Position numbers and translations under genes: made by a program. Shown here piece by piece: positions 25,485 through 34,051 of a stretch of 36,662 bases of DNA. Position 1 is the stretch's first letter. Every line of letters starts with the position of its first letter. Under the pieces are notes generated by a model. The model did no database searches and was not told the DNA's origin. It was given only the letters and a program-made list of their open reading frames with translations. The stretch is from JAIEPT01 sp038217425. Its GTDB lineage: Bacteria; Planctomycetota; Planctomycetia; Gemmatales; Gemmataceae. Location of the stretch: NCBI GenBank assembly GCA_038217425.1, contig JBBQPM010000057.1, positions 1-36,662 of the forward strand. Reading direction: 5' to 3'.

Positions 25485-26963
25485 ATGCGTCTGACTTTGA
25501 TCGCCCTGTTCGCGTGTACCGCCGGGCTCGCCGCGCAGCCGCCGTTGCCGTTCGTGCCGCCGCATTTGATGCAGACGCCCGTTTACACGGGACAACGGCC
25601 GACGCCGCCGACCGCCGCTCCGCTTCTGTATCTGCGTCTCTCCGGCCCCGACGGCATGAAGGTTACGCTCTACCGCAATGGCCGAGAACACGAGTATGAC
25701 GCCCCCTGCGTTGTCGGCGTGCGCCCGGGATTCGTCCAGCGCATCAAACTCTCCGGCATGACCAAACTCCCCGCGGCCAACTACTACCCGACGCTCGACG
25801 TCTTCGGCAGCCTGTACATGGGGAACTTGCGCAGCGTCGACTTCCCCGCGGCCGTCGTTTTCAGCGAGGAAGACTTTCTCAAGGTCGACGCCGGCGGCTT
25901 CCTGCAGAAAGCCATCGTCCTGGAACGTCCCGAGACTGCCTTTCCCGCGGCGAGTTCCGCGAAGCAGCCCTTCGAGTTTTCCTTTGCCGCCACGCGTAAT
26001 TTGCACGACGAAGCCCGCGAACGGGGCCAGCTTCTCGCGTTCGTTCAACTCGGACAGCGGAAGTGGAACAAGGAAGATCTCGTGCGCGACGTCGTCCCCG
26101 GCATCTTACTTTTGCCGGGCGAGAAAGTGCTCATGCCCCCGGCCGCGCCGCCGCACCACGCGTGGAACTGTTACCCGCTCGTCGACCCCATCGTCGGCGT
26201 CCCCCATCCCAAGGATCTCTACTGCCTGCCCGACGGCGGCGATATCAAGGGAAAGGTCGGGTATCTCGGCGGCAAACTCGTCGGCCTCGACGCCAGCGAC
26301 ACCGTGGCCGAGTACAAGGACGCGCTGGGCCGGCGCAAGATCGCCGTCTCCAATCGCATCTGTTTGTGCGTGCCGCGGTTCGTTGTGCTGAAGCAAGAAT
26401 GGAACCCCACGAACGCCGTCGCCGTCATTCACCCTGGCACGACCAACGGCGCCATGGCCCGGCTCGAGTACAACGTCACCTACAACGCCGCGATTCGGGA
26501 TCAACGCCTGATCCTCGAACAAACGAAGTCGCAAGCCAGACCCAGCAGCAACGTCAACATCCTCGGTACCGCCGTCACCGCCTCGGTCGCCAACACCAGC
26601 ATCAAGGCGACGCTGCAGCCCGTGCGAACGCTCGACGGCACGCTCATCTGCGAGAAATCGCAGCCCGACGCGCCGCTCACCATCGACAAATGGCCCGACA
26701 AATGCGCCGCCCTCGTCGGCGACCTCGTCACGTTCTACCTCCGCTACACCAACCGCGGCACCCAGCCGATCACCAGCGTCGTCGTCTCCGACAGCCTGAC
26801 GCCTCGCTTCGAATACGTCCCCGGCACGGCGCAGGCCGATCGCGACGCTCTCTTTTCTGCCGAGCCCAACGACGAGGGATCTTCCGTGCTCCGCTGGGAA
26901 ATTCGCGGCGCCTTGCAACCGGGCGAGACCGGCATCGTCCGCTTCCAGATTCGCGTTCGCTAG
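25485..26963 (+). CDS. Exported DUF11 domain-containing protein
   Basis: A 492-residue protein with a signal peptide (MRLTLIALFACTAGLAA). Residues about 45-150 repeat the module of the upstream lipoprotein: GPDGMKVTLY, RIKLSGM...YYPTLDVFGSL, VVFSEEDFLKVDAGGFLQKAIVLERP. The C-terminus (about 400-490) is a DUF11-type beta-sandwich: GDLVTFYLRYTNRGTQPITSVVVSDSL and LQPGETGIVRFQIRVR. DUF11 repeats occur in secreted and surface proteins. A middle part with many Cys (CYPLVDPIVGVPHPKDLYCLPDGG; CLCVPRF) is not recognised. ATG 25485 was chosen because it opens the signal peptide and has GGAGA upstream. It follows the inverted repeat at 25408-25461. Confidence 0.75.
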   Translation: MRLTLIALFACTAGLAAQPPLPFVPPHLMQTPVYTGQRPTPPTAAPLLYLRLSGPDGMKVTLYRNGREHEYDAPCVVGVRPGFVQRIKLSGMTKLPAANYYPTLDVFGSLYMGNLRSVDFPAAVVFSEEDFLKVDAGGFLQKAIVLERPETAFPAASSAKQPFEFSFAATRNLHDEARERGQLLAFVQLGQRKWNKEDLVRDVVPGILLLPGEKVLMPPAAPPHHAWNCYPLVDPIVGVPHPKDLYCLPDGGDIKGKVGYLGGKLVGLDASDTVAEYKDALGRRKIAVSNRICLCVPRFVVLKQEWNPTNAVAVIHPGTTNGAMARLEYNVTYNAAIRDQRLILEQTKSQARPSSNVNILGTAVTASVANTSIKATLQPVRTLDGTLICEKSQPDAPLTIDKWPDKCAALVGDLVTFYLRYTNRGTQPITSVVVSDSLTPRFEYVPGTAQADRDALFSAEPNDEGSSVLRWEIRGALQPGETGIVRFQIRVR

Positions 26964-26979
26964 TCCATAGAATCTGTTC

Positions 26980-28131
26980 ATGGATGAATTACTGGCCCGC
27001 ATCCCCGGCCCGCTCCTTTGGTTGGGAGCGACGCTGGGGCATGCCTTCTGGATCACGGTGGCGCTCAACGTCCTTTTCGCGCAACCCTTCCACTACCGTC
27101 TACTGCGCACCGTTCGCAAGATCGCCTTCCCGTCGATTCTCGCGGGCCCCGCCTTCTTCGCCCTGGGACTTGCGCTGGACTTCGGCGCGCTCTTTCGCGC
27201 CTACGCCCTCCTCTGCTTCGTCCTGGGACTGGGCGTGGCGCCGATCTGTCAAATCCTCTACTGGTCGCGCCGCACCGCGCCGCAACTCACCGCGCAGACT
27301 TCTCAGCGCGTCGACATGACTCAGGTGCTCGGCTACGTCCCCAGCGGCGAGGGTCGAGACGCTCCGAAGTGCCTTTGGCCCGGCAACCAGGTCTTTCAGG
27401 TCGAGTTCAACGAGAAGGTGCTCACGTTGCCGCAACTCCCGGCCGCGTGGGACGGGCTCACGATCTTGCACCTCACCGACCTGCATCTATGCGGTTCGCC
27501 TGACAAGAGCTTTCACCAGGCGGTCATCGACCGTTGCCTCGCCCAGGGGGCGCCGGACCTGGTCGCGATGACCGGCGACGTGGCCGACTCCGATCGGCAT
27601 CACACCTGGATCGTGCCGGTGCTGGGCCGACTGCGCTGGAATCTAGCCGGCTTTGCGATTCTCGGCAACCACGACCACTACTACGACCCGATGGTGACTC
27701 GGCGCCGACTGCACGCGGCGGGGTTCGACGTTCTGGGCAATGCCTGGCGCCAGATCGACGTTCGCGGGCAACCCATGACCGTCATTGGCCACGAAGGTCC
27801 CTGGTTCGGCGCCGGCCCCGATCTCTCGGACTGCCCCGCCGGCGGCTTCCGCCTGTGTCTCAGCCACAGCCCCGATTCCATCGCCTGGGCGCGACGCGCA
27901 CGCATCGACCTCATGCTCGCGGGCCACGTCCACGGCGGGCAGATCCGACTCCCGCTCCTGGGTTCGATCATCGTGCCAAGCAAGTACAGCCGGCAATACG
28001 ACGCGGGGACGTTTTATCGCGATCCCACGGTGATGCACGTGAGCCGTGGAGTCGCGGGGCAACATCCGCTGCGCTACCTGTGCCCGCCGGAGGTGACGCG
28101 GATCGTGCTGCGCCGCGGGAGTTCGGGTTAG
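26980..28131 (+). CDS. Membrane-anchored metallophosphoesterase
   Basis: A 383-residue protein with hydrophobic N-terminal segments (about 12-34 and 50-95; probably two or three membrane spans), then a calcineurin-like phosphoesterase domain. Metal-binding motifs are LHLTDLH (Asp167, His169), TGDVAD (Asp200), GNHDH (Asn230-His231), LSHSPD (His296) and AGHVHGGQ (His316, His318). This layout matches the YaeI/LpxG-type family, some of which cleave UDP-diacylglucosamine; the substrate here is not proved. It lies 16 bp after the DUF11 gene, and its stop overlaps the convergent hydrolase gene by 4 bp. Confidence 0.85.
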   Translation: MDELLARIPGPLLWLGATLGHAFWITVALNVLFAQPFHYRLLRTVRKIAFPSILAGPAFFALGLALDFGALFRAYALLCFVLGLGVAPICQILYWSRRTAPQLTAQTSQRVDMTQVLGYVPSGEGRDAPKCLWPGNQVFQVEFNEKVLTLPQLPAAWDGLTILHLTDLHLCGSPDKSFHQAVIDRCLAQGAPDLVAMTGDVADSDRHHTWIVPVLGRLRWNLAGFAILGNHDHYYDPMVTRRRLHAAGFDVLGNAWRQIDVRGQPMTVIGHEGPWFGAGPDLSDCPAGGFRLCLSHSPDSIAWARRARIDLMLAGHVHGGQIRLPLLGSIIVPSKYSRQYDAGTFYRDPTVMHVSRGVAGQHPLRYLCPPEVTRIVLRRGSSG

Positions 28132-29015
28132 CTTCCCGCAACCGCCCTTAGTTCACTGAACACGCGCGTCAGCCAGCCCAGCACGGCGTCCGCGAGTTCG
28201 CTCCGCTTGCCCGAGTAGACGTGGTCGGCCCCCGCGATCGTCTGCACCTCCACCGGCAATCCACGCGCTTTCCAGGCCTCGACTTCCTCCGGCAATTGCT
28301 GGAATGCGACGTTGCTCTCCACCTCCAGGCTGCCGAACGTGAACAGCGTGGGGCAGTTCAAATGGCGGACGAAGCGAAGAAGGTTGTACCGCTCCTCGGG
28401 CCCATACTTGTCGACGTACCCGGCCGCGGAGATCGCCATCGGCAACGGGATCTTCGACTCGAAAAGTGCCTGCGGTTTGCCCTGGCGAACCAGGTCCTCG
28501 GCCTGGCGATAGCCGTCGAGAAAGGTCTGGGCGTGAGGCGACTGGCAGAACCACTCGTACGAAAGCCGCGGCGGCGAGACGGCGATCACGCCCGCGGGTT
28601 CCAGGCCCGCGTCGTGCGCCGCCGCGTAGAGACATTTGACGGCGCCGAGACTGTGCCCCAACAGCACCACGCGCGGCCCCGATTGCCCACGCAGATACTC
28701 CGTCCAGCCGCGGACGTCGTGCCGGCAGTCGTCGACCGTTTCGAAAGCGGCTCCCAGACGCAACCCGCCGCGCCGCGTGACCACAGTGTTGATGCCGTCG
28801 TGTCCGCGGGTGTTGGCGCGGATGACGGTCAGGCCCAGTTGCGTCAACGGTTCGAGGAGACTGGCGAGCATGCGCGAGGCGTAGAAGTTACTGCCGGTGC
28901 CGTGGAACAGGACGACGCCGTCCAGGCCGAGCGATTTTGCAGAAGCGCCGGCGTCGAGGGCGCCGTCGAGTTCGACGCCGTCGGGCGTCGCGGTTCGGAC
29001 GAGGATGCTGGCCAT
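28128..29015 (-). CDS. Alpha/beta hydrolase (DUF1749-like)
   Basis: A 295-residue cytoplasmic alpha/beta hydrolase. Motifs: VVLFHGTGSNFY (oxyanion region, 34-45), the nucleophile elbow GHSLGAVKCLYA (Ser122), a central TFGSLEVESN, and GADHVYSGK (catalytic His265). The strand ANTRGHDG is typical of the family. The substrate is unknown, possibly an ester. A GAGGAC ribosome-binding site precedes the ATG. It is divergent from DUF1501. Confidence 0.83.
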   Translation of the reverse strand: MASILVRTATPDGVELDGALDAGASAKSLGLDGVVLFHGTGSNFYASRMLASLLEPLTQLGLTVIRANTRGHDGINTVVTRRGGLRLGAAFETVDDCRHDVRGWTEYLRGQSGPRVVLLGHSLGAVKCLYAAAHDAGLEPAGVIAVSPPRLSYEWFCQSPHAQTFLDGYRQAEDLVRQGKPQALFESKIPLPMAISAAGYVDKYGPEERYNLLRFVRHLNCPTLFTFGSLEVESNVAFQQLPEEVEAWKARGLPVEVQTIAGADHVYSGKRSELADAVLGWLTRVFSELRAVAGS

Positions 29016-29091
29016 GGTCGATGTCCTCGGGATCTTGGCTTGCGAAACGCCTGCTTCACTCTGTATATATCTAAAGATAGAGTTGGAAAAA

Positions 29092-29167
29092 CCGAGCCGG
29101 AAGCGTCAGCGACGAAAACAATGTTTCTCGCCGACGCCTGGGCTCGTCGCTGACGCTTCCGGCTCGG
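29092..29167. repeat. 24-bp inverted repeat (GAGCCGGAAGCGTCAGCGAC family)
   Basis: Left arm 29092-29115 and right arm 29144-29167 are perfectly complementary, with a 28-nt centre. It lies between two divergent genes, 13 nt before the DUF1501 start, so it cannot be a simple 3' terminator; in the DUF1501 leader it would form a strong hairpin. Its translation (SEPEASAT) is another recurring planctomycete artefact. Confidence 0.8.
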
Positions 29168-29180
29168 AAAGAAGCCTCCG

Positions 29181-30614
29181 ATGCATCCCCTGCAAATGCA
29201 CCATCAACTGCAGACGCGCCGCACCTTCCTCGGCAACGCCGGCCTCGGCTTGGGCAGCCTGGCTCTCACGTCGATGCTGCACGAAGACGCGCACGCGCAG
29301 CTGCCGGGATTGCCGCACTTTCCGGCCCGGGCCAAGCGCGTCATCTACCTGTTTCAATCGGGCGGGCCGTCGCAGATGGATCTGTTCGACCACAAGCCGG
29401 CGCTCGCCCATCTGCGCGGCAACGATCTCCCCGCGTCGATCCGGCAAGGCCAGCGCCTCACCGGCATGACCGCGGCGCAGGACCGCTTTCCCGTGGCGCC
29501 GACCATGTTCAAGTTCGCCCGGCACGGCCAATCCGGCGCCTGGCTCAGCGAGCTGTTGCCGTACACGAGCCGACTGGCCGATCGGCTCACGTTCATCAAG
29601 TCGATGCACACGGAAGCGATCAACCACGACCCGGCCATCACGTTCTTCCAGAGCGGCGCCCAGCTCGCTGGCCGGCCCAGCATGGGCTCGTGGATCTCCT
29701 ACGGCCTGGGGACCGAGAACCGCGATCTCCCCGCCTTCGTCGTCCTCATCTCCAACGGCACCGGCAACCCTGCCGACCAGCCCCTCTACGATCGACTCTG
29801 GGGCAGCGGCTTCCTTCCCTCGCAATTCCAGGGCGTCAAGTTCCGTTCCGTCGGCGATCCCGTCCTCTTCCTCTCCAATCCCGACGGCATCTCCGATGCC
29901 ACGCGGCGACGCACTCTCGACGATCTCGCCCAGCTCAACCAGCTACGGCTGCAGCAGACCGGCGATCCGGAAATCGCCACCCGCATCGCCCAGTACGAAC
30001 TCGCCTACCGCATGCAGTCCGCGGTGCCCGAACTCGCCGACTTCACGCGCGAGCCGCGCCACGTCCTCGACCTGTACGGCCCCGACGTCGCCCGGCCCGG
30101 CACCTTCGCGGCCAACTGTCTCCTCGCCCGCCGACTCGCCGAGCGCGGCGTGCGCTTCATTCAGCTCTTCCATCGCGGCTGGGATCAGCACGTGAATCTT
30201 CCCAGGCAAATCGTCGGCCAGTGCCGCGACACCGATCAGCCGAGCTGGGCGCTCCTGACCGACTTGCAGCAGCGCGGCCTGCTCGACGACACGCTGGTCG
30301 TCTGGGGGGGCGAGTTCGGGCGCACGACCTACTGTCAGGGGACGCTGACGGCCGAGAATTATGGCCGGGACCATCATCCGCGTTGTTTCACGTTTTGGCT
30401 CGCAGGGGGCGGCATCAAGCCGGGCCTCACGCATGGCGCCACCGATGATTTCTCTTACAACATCGTCGAGAATCCGGTCCACGTTCACGACTTGCACGCC
30501 ACCATGCTGCAGTGCCTGGGCATCGATCATCGTCGGCTCACGTTCCGATACCAGGGGCGCAACCATCGTCTGACGGACGTGGCGGGGAATGTGGTGAACG
30601 AGATTTTGGCCTGA
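29181..30614 (+). CDS. DUF1501 domain-containing secreted protein
   Basis: A 477-residue protein of the DUF1501 family, abundant in planctomycetes and similar in fold to sulfatases/alkaline phosphatases; function unknown. The N-terminus has a Tat-type signal (TRRTFLGNAG, Arg13-Arg14). Family blocks are RAKRVIYLFQSGGPSQMDLFDHKP, SMHTEAINHDPA, VWGGEFGRTTYCQG and NYGRDHHPRCFTFWLAGGGI, followed by DLHATMLQCLGIDH. DUF1501 is usually next to a DUF1549/DUF1553 cytochrome-like gene, but none is here. ATG 29181 was used; ATG 29196 is possible. The stop TGA (30612-30614) overlaps the left arm of the bidirectional hairpin at 30613-30666. Confidence 0.93.
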   Translation: MHPLQMHHQLQTRRTFLGNAGLGLGSLALTSMLHEDAHAQLPGLPHFPARAKRVIYLFQSGGPSQMDLFDHKPALAHLRGNDLPASIRQGQRLTGMTAAQDRFPVAPTMFKFARHGQSGAWLSELLPYTSRLADRLTFIKSMHTEAINHDPAITFFQSGAQLAGRPSMGSWISYGLGTENRDLPAFVVLISNGTGNPADQPLYDRLWGSGFLPSQFQGVKFRSVGDPVLFLSNPDGISDATRRRTLDDLAQLNQLRLQQTGDPEIATRIAQYELAYRMQSAVPELADFTREPRHVLDLYGPDVARPGTFAANCLLARRLAERGVRFIQLFHRGWDQHVNLPRQIVGQCRDTDQPSWALLTDLQQRGLLDDTLVVWGGEFGRTTYCQGTLTAENYGRDHHPRCFTFWLAGGGIKPGLTHGATDDFSYNIVENPVHVHDLHATMLQCLGIDHRRLTFRYQGRNHRLTDVAGNVVNEILA

Positions 30615-30666
30615 GCCCGCAGCGCTAGCAAGGTACTTTGTCAATCCTTGCTAGCGCTGCGGGCTC
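30613..30666. terminator. Bidirectional hairpin between convergent genes
   Basis: Left arm 30613-30633 and right arm 30646-30666 (21 nt each) pair perfectly around a 12-nt loop. The arms run into the stop codons of both convergent genes: the DUF1501 TGA (30612-30614) and the RCK-protein TAG (30653-30651, minus strand). It is probably a two-way terminator, of the same family as 25408-25461. Confidence 0.8.
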
Positions 30667-32378
30667 GAGGAAACATTGCCGCGATCGAAGAGCCGATGAA
30701 TGTCGGCGAACGTGACGAGCGCCGTCAGCGTCGCCCCGACGGGGAGCGGCTGCTGGCTCAGCACGGCGTCGTACAAACGATCGCCAAGCATCAGCGGCAA
30801 CAACCGATATTGCCGCGCCCACTCGGCGAGCGGCTGATTGACGAGGGCGTCGCCGGCGCCGACCGTGACGTCGATGACGGCGACGAGTTTGCCGTGGGCC
30901 AAAAAGACCGTGCGGATACGGTCGCCCAGGAACGCAGCCAGGAACGCGGGCGCCGCCAGTTCGGGGATCGACAGCGCCAGTTGAATGTTCGCTGCCTCGC
31001 GCAGCAGTTCCGCGAACTTCGGATCGATGACCCGAACCAGAATGCGCCGGGTCGGATGGAGTTCGCGGACCAATAATGCGATCTCGAGATTGACGAGTTC
31101 GTCATCGGTGGCGACGACGACCGCCTTGGCGCCGGCCGCGTTCGCTTGCTTGAGCACGGCGTCGACCAGGGCGTTGCCGACGATGACGGCGGCGCCCAGC
31201 GCGCGGGCGGCGCCGATGAACCCGTTCTCCCGATTGCGCTCGATGGCCACGACCTCTTGATCGAGCCGCCTTAATTCTTGCAAGGCGCGGAAGCTGACGT
31301 TGCCCAGACCCGTGACGATCACGTGCCCCTTCTCGGGAATGCGGCGTACTTCGAGCACGCCTCCCAGATGGGCGCGTACGAGATAATTCGTAAGAATCGC
31401 TGTGAACGCCGCGGTGAGGGCGGCGCCGACCAGGCGCAGTCCGGCGATGAACATCTTTTGCCAGGAGCCCGGCGCCGCGTCGTCGCCGCGCATGTCGGCG
31501 CCCGTCGCCATCAGGCTGATGGTGCGGTAAAACGCGTCGACCACGGAATCGTTCCGCATGCCGAAATGAAAGATCGCCACGCTGCCGAGGATCACCGCGA
31601 ACAAGATGCCGCTGCAAATCTTGACCGGCAGATCGATCTCCGCCAGAACCTTGCCCACCATGCGCCCGGCGCGGCGCAGCAGATCGCCGCGCCCGAGCCG
31701 GAGCGGGGCGCCAATCTCTTCGATGCCCGTGAGTCGCTCCACAACCTCGGCCGGGCCGCAGACGACGAGCGGATCGTTCGCAGCGAGCACCGCGTCTTTG
31801 GGCAGATCGGCGAAGAAGCGGCGCGGCCCGTGCGCGACGACGTCGATCTGGGTGTTTTGCTTGAGGTCCGCCAGACGCTGGCCCAGCAGCGGATGATTCT
31901 CGGGAACCGTCCATTCGGTGATGAGGACGCGGCGCTCGCCGGGGAGTTGAAAGGCCGCCAGGGCGCCCTCCGTGTGCGCAATGAGGGCGAGCATCGGCGC
32001 GGTGAGGGCGGAGGTAGAGAGCGCGAAGACATTACCGGCGACGTCTCCCAGGCGTGAGACGAGGGCGGGGTTGAACATGCGGACGACGACGCGGAGCCCC
32101 GGCCGGGCGTGCAGCACCGTCATGAGCGTGGCGAGATTGACGAGATCGTCGCTGGTGAGGATGAGGACGCCGCGCGCCTGGGCGAGGCAGGCCTGGTCGA
32201 GGAGTTCGCGCTTGCGGAAGTCGCCGCGGAGGTAGCGCACGGCCCCGCTCGCGGCTTGCTCGGCGTCGGTGACGTGCACATCGATGGCCACGACAGAGAC
32301 GCCCGCTTCAAGAAGGTAGTCGAGCACGCGCCGGCCGACGCGCCCGAGTCCGCACAAAATGACGTGATTCGCGATCAT
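30651..32378 (-). CDS. RCK-membrane-RCK ion channel-like protein with a degenerate filter
   Basis: A 575-residue protein in four parts: an N-terminal RCK/TrkA-N Rossmann domain (CGLGRVGRRVLDYLLE, 9-24), a TrkA-C-like region (about 140-220), two membrane segments (about 251-272 and 308-333) with a pore-helix-like stretch between them (YRTISLMATGADMRG, 284-298), then a second RCK-N domain (VTGLGNVSFRALQEL, 355-369) and RCK-C. The layout is that of a potassium-channel-like NAD-binding protein, but the place of the TVGYGD filter holds ATGADM. It may pass another ion or be a regulatory relic. It is on the minus strand, convergent with DUF1501 and divergent from the methyltransferase. Confidence 0.8.
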   Translation of the reverse strand: MIANHVILCGLGRVGRRVLDYLLEAGVSVVAIDVHVTDAEQAASGAVRYLRGDFRKRELLDQACLAQARGVLILTSDDLVNLATLMTVLHARPGLRVVVRMFNPALVSRLGDVAGNVFALSTSALTAPMLALIAHTEGALAAFQLPGERRVLITEWTVPENHPLLGQRLADLKQNTQIDVVAHGPRRFFADLPKDAVLAANDPLVVCGPAEVVERLTGIEEIGAPLRLGRGDLLRRAGRMVGKVLAEIDLPVKICSGILFAVILGSVAIFHFGMRNDSVVDAFYRTISLMATGADMRGDDAAPGSWQKMFIAGLRLVGAALTAAFTAILTNYLVRAHLGGVLEVRRIPEKGHVIVTGLGNVSFRALQELRRLDQEVVAIERNRENGFIGAARALGAAVIVGNALVDAVLKQANAAGAKAVVVATDDELVNLEIALLVRELHPTRRILVRVIDPKFAELLREAANIQLALSIPELAAPAFLAAFLGDRIRTVFLAHGKLVAVIDVTVGAGDALVNQPLAEWARQYRLLPLMLGDRLYDAVLSQQPLPVGATLTALVTFADIHRLFDRGNVSSSPQR

Positions 32379-32517
32379 ATTGGCGATTCTACGGAGCCTT
32401 CGCCCGGTCGCAAAAAAAATCGTCGGGCGCTGTCACAACCCCTCCGTCGCTCGCTATCTGTATCGTTGGCGACCCGCGCCGCAGCGACCCTTCGTTGTTA
32501 TTTTCAGGAGACGAGCG

Positions 32518-33585
32518 ATGAACGAAAACAGTTTCAACCCCCAACAAGCCGAGGCCTTCGGACAGAAGATGGCCGAGGTCCTCAACCATGCCGGACTGGC
32601 GCTCATGATTTCGATCGGCCATCGCACCGGGCTCTTCGACGTCCTGGCCCAGCTCCCCGCGGCGCGCAGCGCCGAGATCGCCGAGGCCGCGAAGTTGAAC
32701 GAACGTTACGTCCGGGAATGGCTCGGAGCGATGACGACCGGCGGCATCGTCCGCTACCACGTGGAATCCAAAACGTATCAGCTGCCGGCCGAACATGCGG
32801 CCAGTTTGACGCGTGCTTCATCGCCGAACAATCTCGCGGTCGGCGCCCAGTTCATCGCCGTGCTCGGCGCCGTCGAGGACAACGTCGTCGCGGCGTTTCG
32901 GCACGGGCAAGGCGTCCCCTACTCCGCCTATCCGCGTTTCCATGAAGTGATGGCCGAGGAAAGCGCCCAGACCGTCGTCGCCGGCTTCATGGAACACATC
33001 CTGCCGCTCGTGCCCGGATTGGCGGCGAAACTCGAGCACGGCATCGACGTGCTCGACGTCGGTTGCGGCAGCGGCCAGGCGATGATCGCGCTGGCCCAGC
33101 GTTTCCCGCACAGCCGCTTCACGGGCTACGATCTTTCGGAAGAAGCCGTCGGCGTCGCGACCGCCCATGCCGGCCGGCTGCGGCTGGACAACGTCCGCTT
33201 CGAAATCGAGGACGTCGCCCGCCTCGGCGAAGTCGGCGTCTACGACCTCGTCACCGCCTTCGACGCCATCCACGACCAGGCCCAGCCCGACGCGGTCCTC
33301 CGCAACATCGCCCGCGCCCTGCGCGCGGGCGGCACGTTCCTGATGCAGGACATCTCCGGCTCCGGACACGTGCACCAGGACGTCGGCCATCCGCTGGGGA
33401 CGTTGCTCTACACGATTTCGTGCATGCATTGCATGTCGGTATCGCTGGCCATGGGCGGCCCCGGCCTGGGCGCGATGTGGGGCAAGGAAAAGGCATTGTC
33501 GATGCTGGCCGACGCGGGCTTCCGCAACGTCCGCGTCGAAACGCTGGCCCACGACGTCATGAACTTCTGGTACGTCGCGTCGTAG
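32518..33585 (+). CDS. Class I SAM-dependent methyltransferase with an N-terminal winged helix (Rv2258c-like)
   Basis: A 355-residue methyltransferase. The N-terminal part (about 28-105) is a winged-helix-like region (LMISIGHRTGLFDVLAQLP, LNERYVREWLGAM), as in the Rv2258c family. The SAM-binding domain starts with DVLDVGCGSGQAMIALAQ (177-194), then FTGYDLS, FEIEDVARL and YDLVTAFDAIHD. The substrate is unknown; the N-terminal domain serves dimerisation and substrate choice in this family. ATG 32518 was chosen for AGGAG (32506-32510) 7 nt upstream; the longer open frame to 32380 has no such site. A terminator follows. Confidence 0.87.
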   Translation: MNENSFNPQQAEAFGQKMAEVLNHAGLALMISIGHRTGLFDVLAQLPAARSAEIAEAAKLNERYVREWLGAMTTGGIVRYHVESKTYQLPAEHAASLTRASSPNNLAVGAQFIAVLGAVEDNVVAAFRHGQGVPYSAYPRFHEVMAEESAQTVVAGFMEHILPLVPGLAAKLEHGIDVLDVGCGSGQAMIALAQRFPHSRFTGYDLSEEAVGVATAHAGRLRLDNVRFEIEDVARLGEVGVYDLVTAFDAIHDQAQPDAVLRNIARALRAGGTFLMQDISGSGHVHQDVGHPLGTLLYTISCMHCMSVSLAMGGPGLGAMWGKEKALSMLADAGFRNVRVETLAHDVMNFWYVAS

Positions 33586-33586
33586 C

Positions 33587-33648
33587 AAAAAGGGGGGACG
33601 CGGCCTTTGATAAGTGTGATACTTCTCGAAGAAGCCGCGTCCCTTTTT
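33587..33648 (+). terminator. Rho-independent terminator after the methyltransferase gene
   Basis: GGGACGCGGC (33595-33604) pairs with GCCGCGTCCC (33634-33643), followed by TTTTT. The outer AAAAA-G run pairs with the T-run, so it could also work on the other strand. A small AAGT...ACTT hairpin sits in the loop. It begins 2 nt after the stop codon. Confidence 0.85.
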
Positions 33649-33710
33649 CAGTCATCGCGTTGTCACAACGGCGGCGGGCCTGATAAGGCTGTTTGGCGCC
33701 GCCTCGTCTT

Positions 33711-33728
33711 GTGACATAGCTATGTCAC
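33711..33728. promoter_or_regulatory. Palindrome GTGACATAGCTATGTCAC
   Basis: A perfect 18-bp palindrome in a gene-free stretch. Its 16-bp core differs from the palindrome at 1821-1836 only in the central CG/GC. It is not a CRP site: GTGA and TCAC are 10 nt apart, not 6. Confidence 0.45.
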
Positions 33729-33888
33729 GGACGACGTGAGCAGGACGCCCATGCTGAACCATCCCGGCGCTGAGAAAGCGGTACGCCAGCAAACCGTTCG
33801 GAGCGGGTGATCCGATTGTGACGTGAGGAAAGTCAGAATTCGGTTTGCGTCGAAGGAACGTCCATCAATCTTTTGGGCCATAAGGCGG

Positions 33889-34051
33889 CAGGGCTTCCAA
33901 GGTGGAAAAACGACCGTTTTCCCAGTGTTTTTGACGTTTCATTAGTGAACAGGCGTCAGGAAATTCGTTGCCAGCTGTCGCTCCATCCTTTGGGATCAAA
34001 AAACACTGGATTTTCGTGGCTCACGAACCTTTGACCACCTTGGAAGCCCTG
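33889..34051. repeat. Large imperfect palindrome in the gene-free stretch 33586-34069
   Basis: CAGGGCTTCCAAGGTGG (33889-33905) is perfectly inverted at 34035-34051, and CCAGTGTTTTTGA (33922-33934) is inverted with one extra A at 33996-34009. GCCATAAGGCGG flanks both halves as a direct repeat (about 33877 and 34052). The whole 484-bp stretch 33586-34069 contains only the terminator, the 18-bp palindrome and this structure; I see no gene in it. It could be a MITE-like remnant or a long attC-type site after the gene ending at 34070. Confidence 0.6.

Noticed and set aside
33711..33728. CRP/FNR-type binding site
   Set aside because: Half-sites GTGA and TCAC are 10 nt apart instead of 6, and no promoter or gene follows closely.
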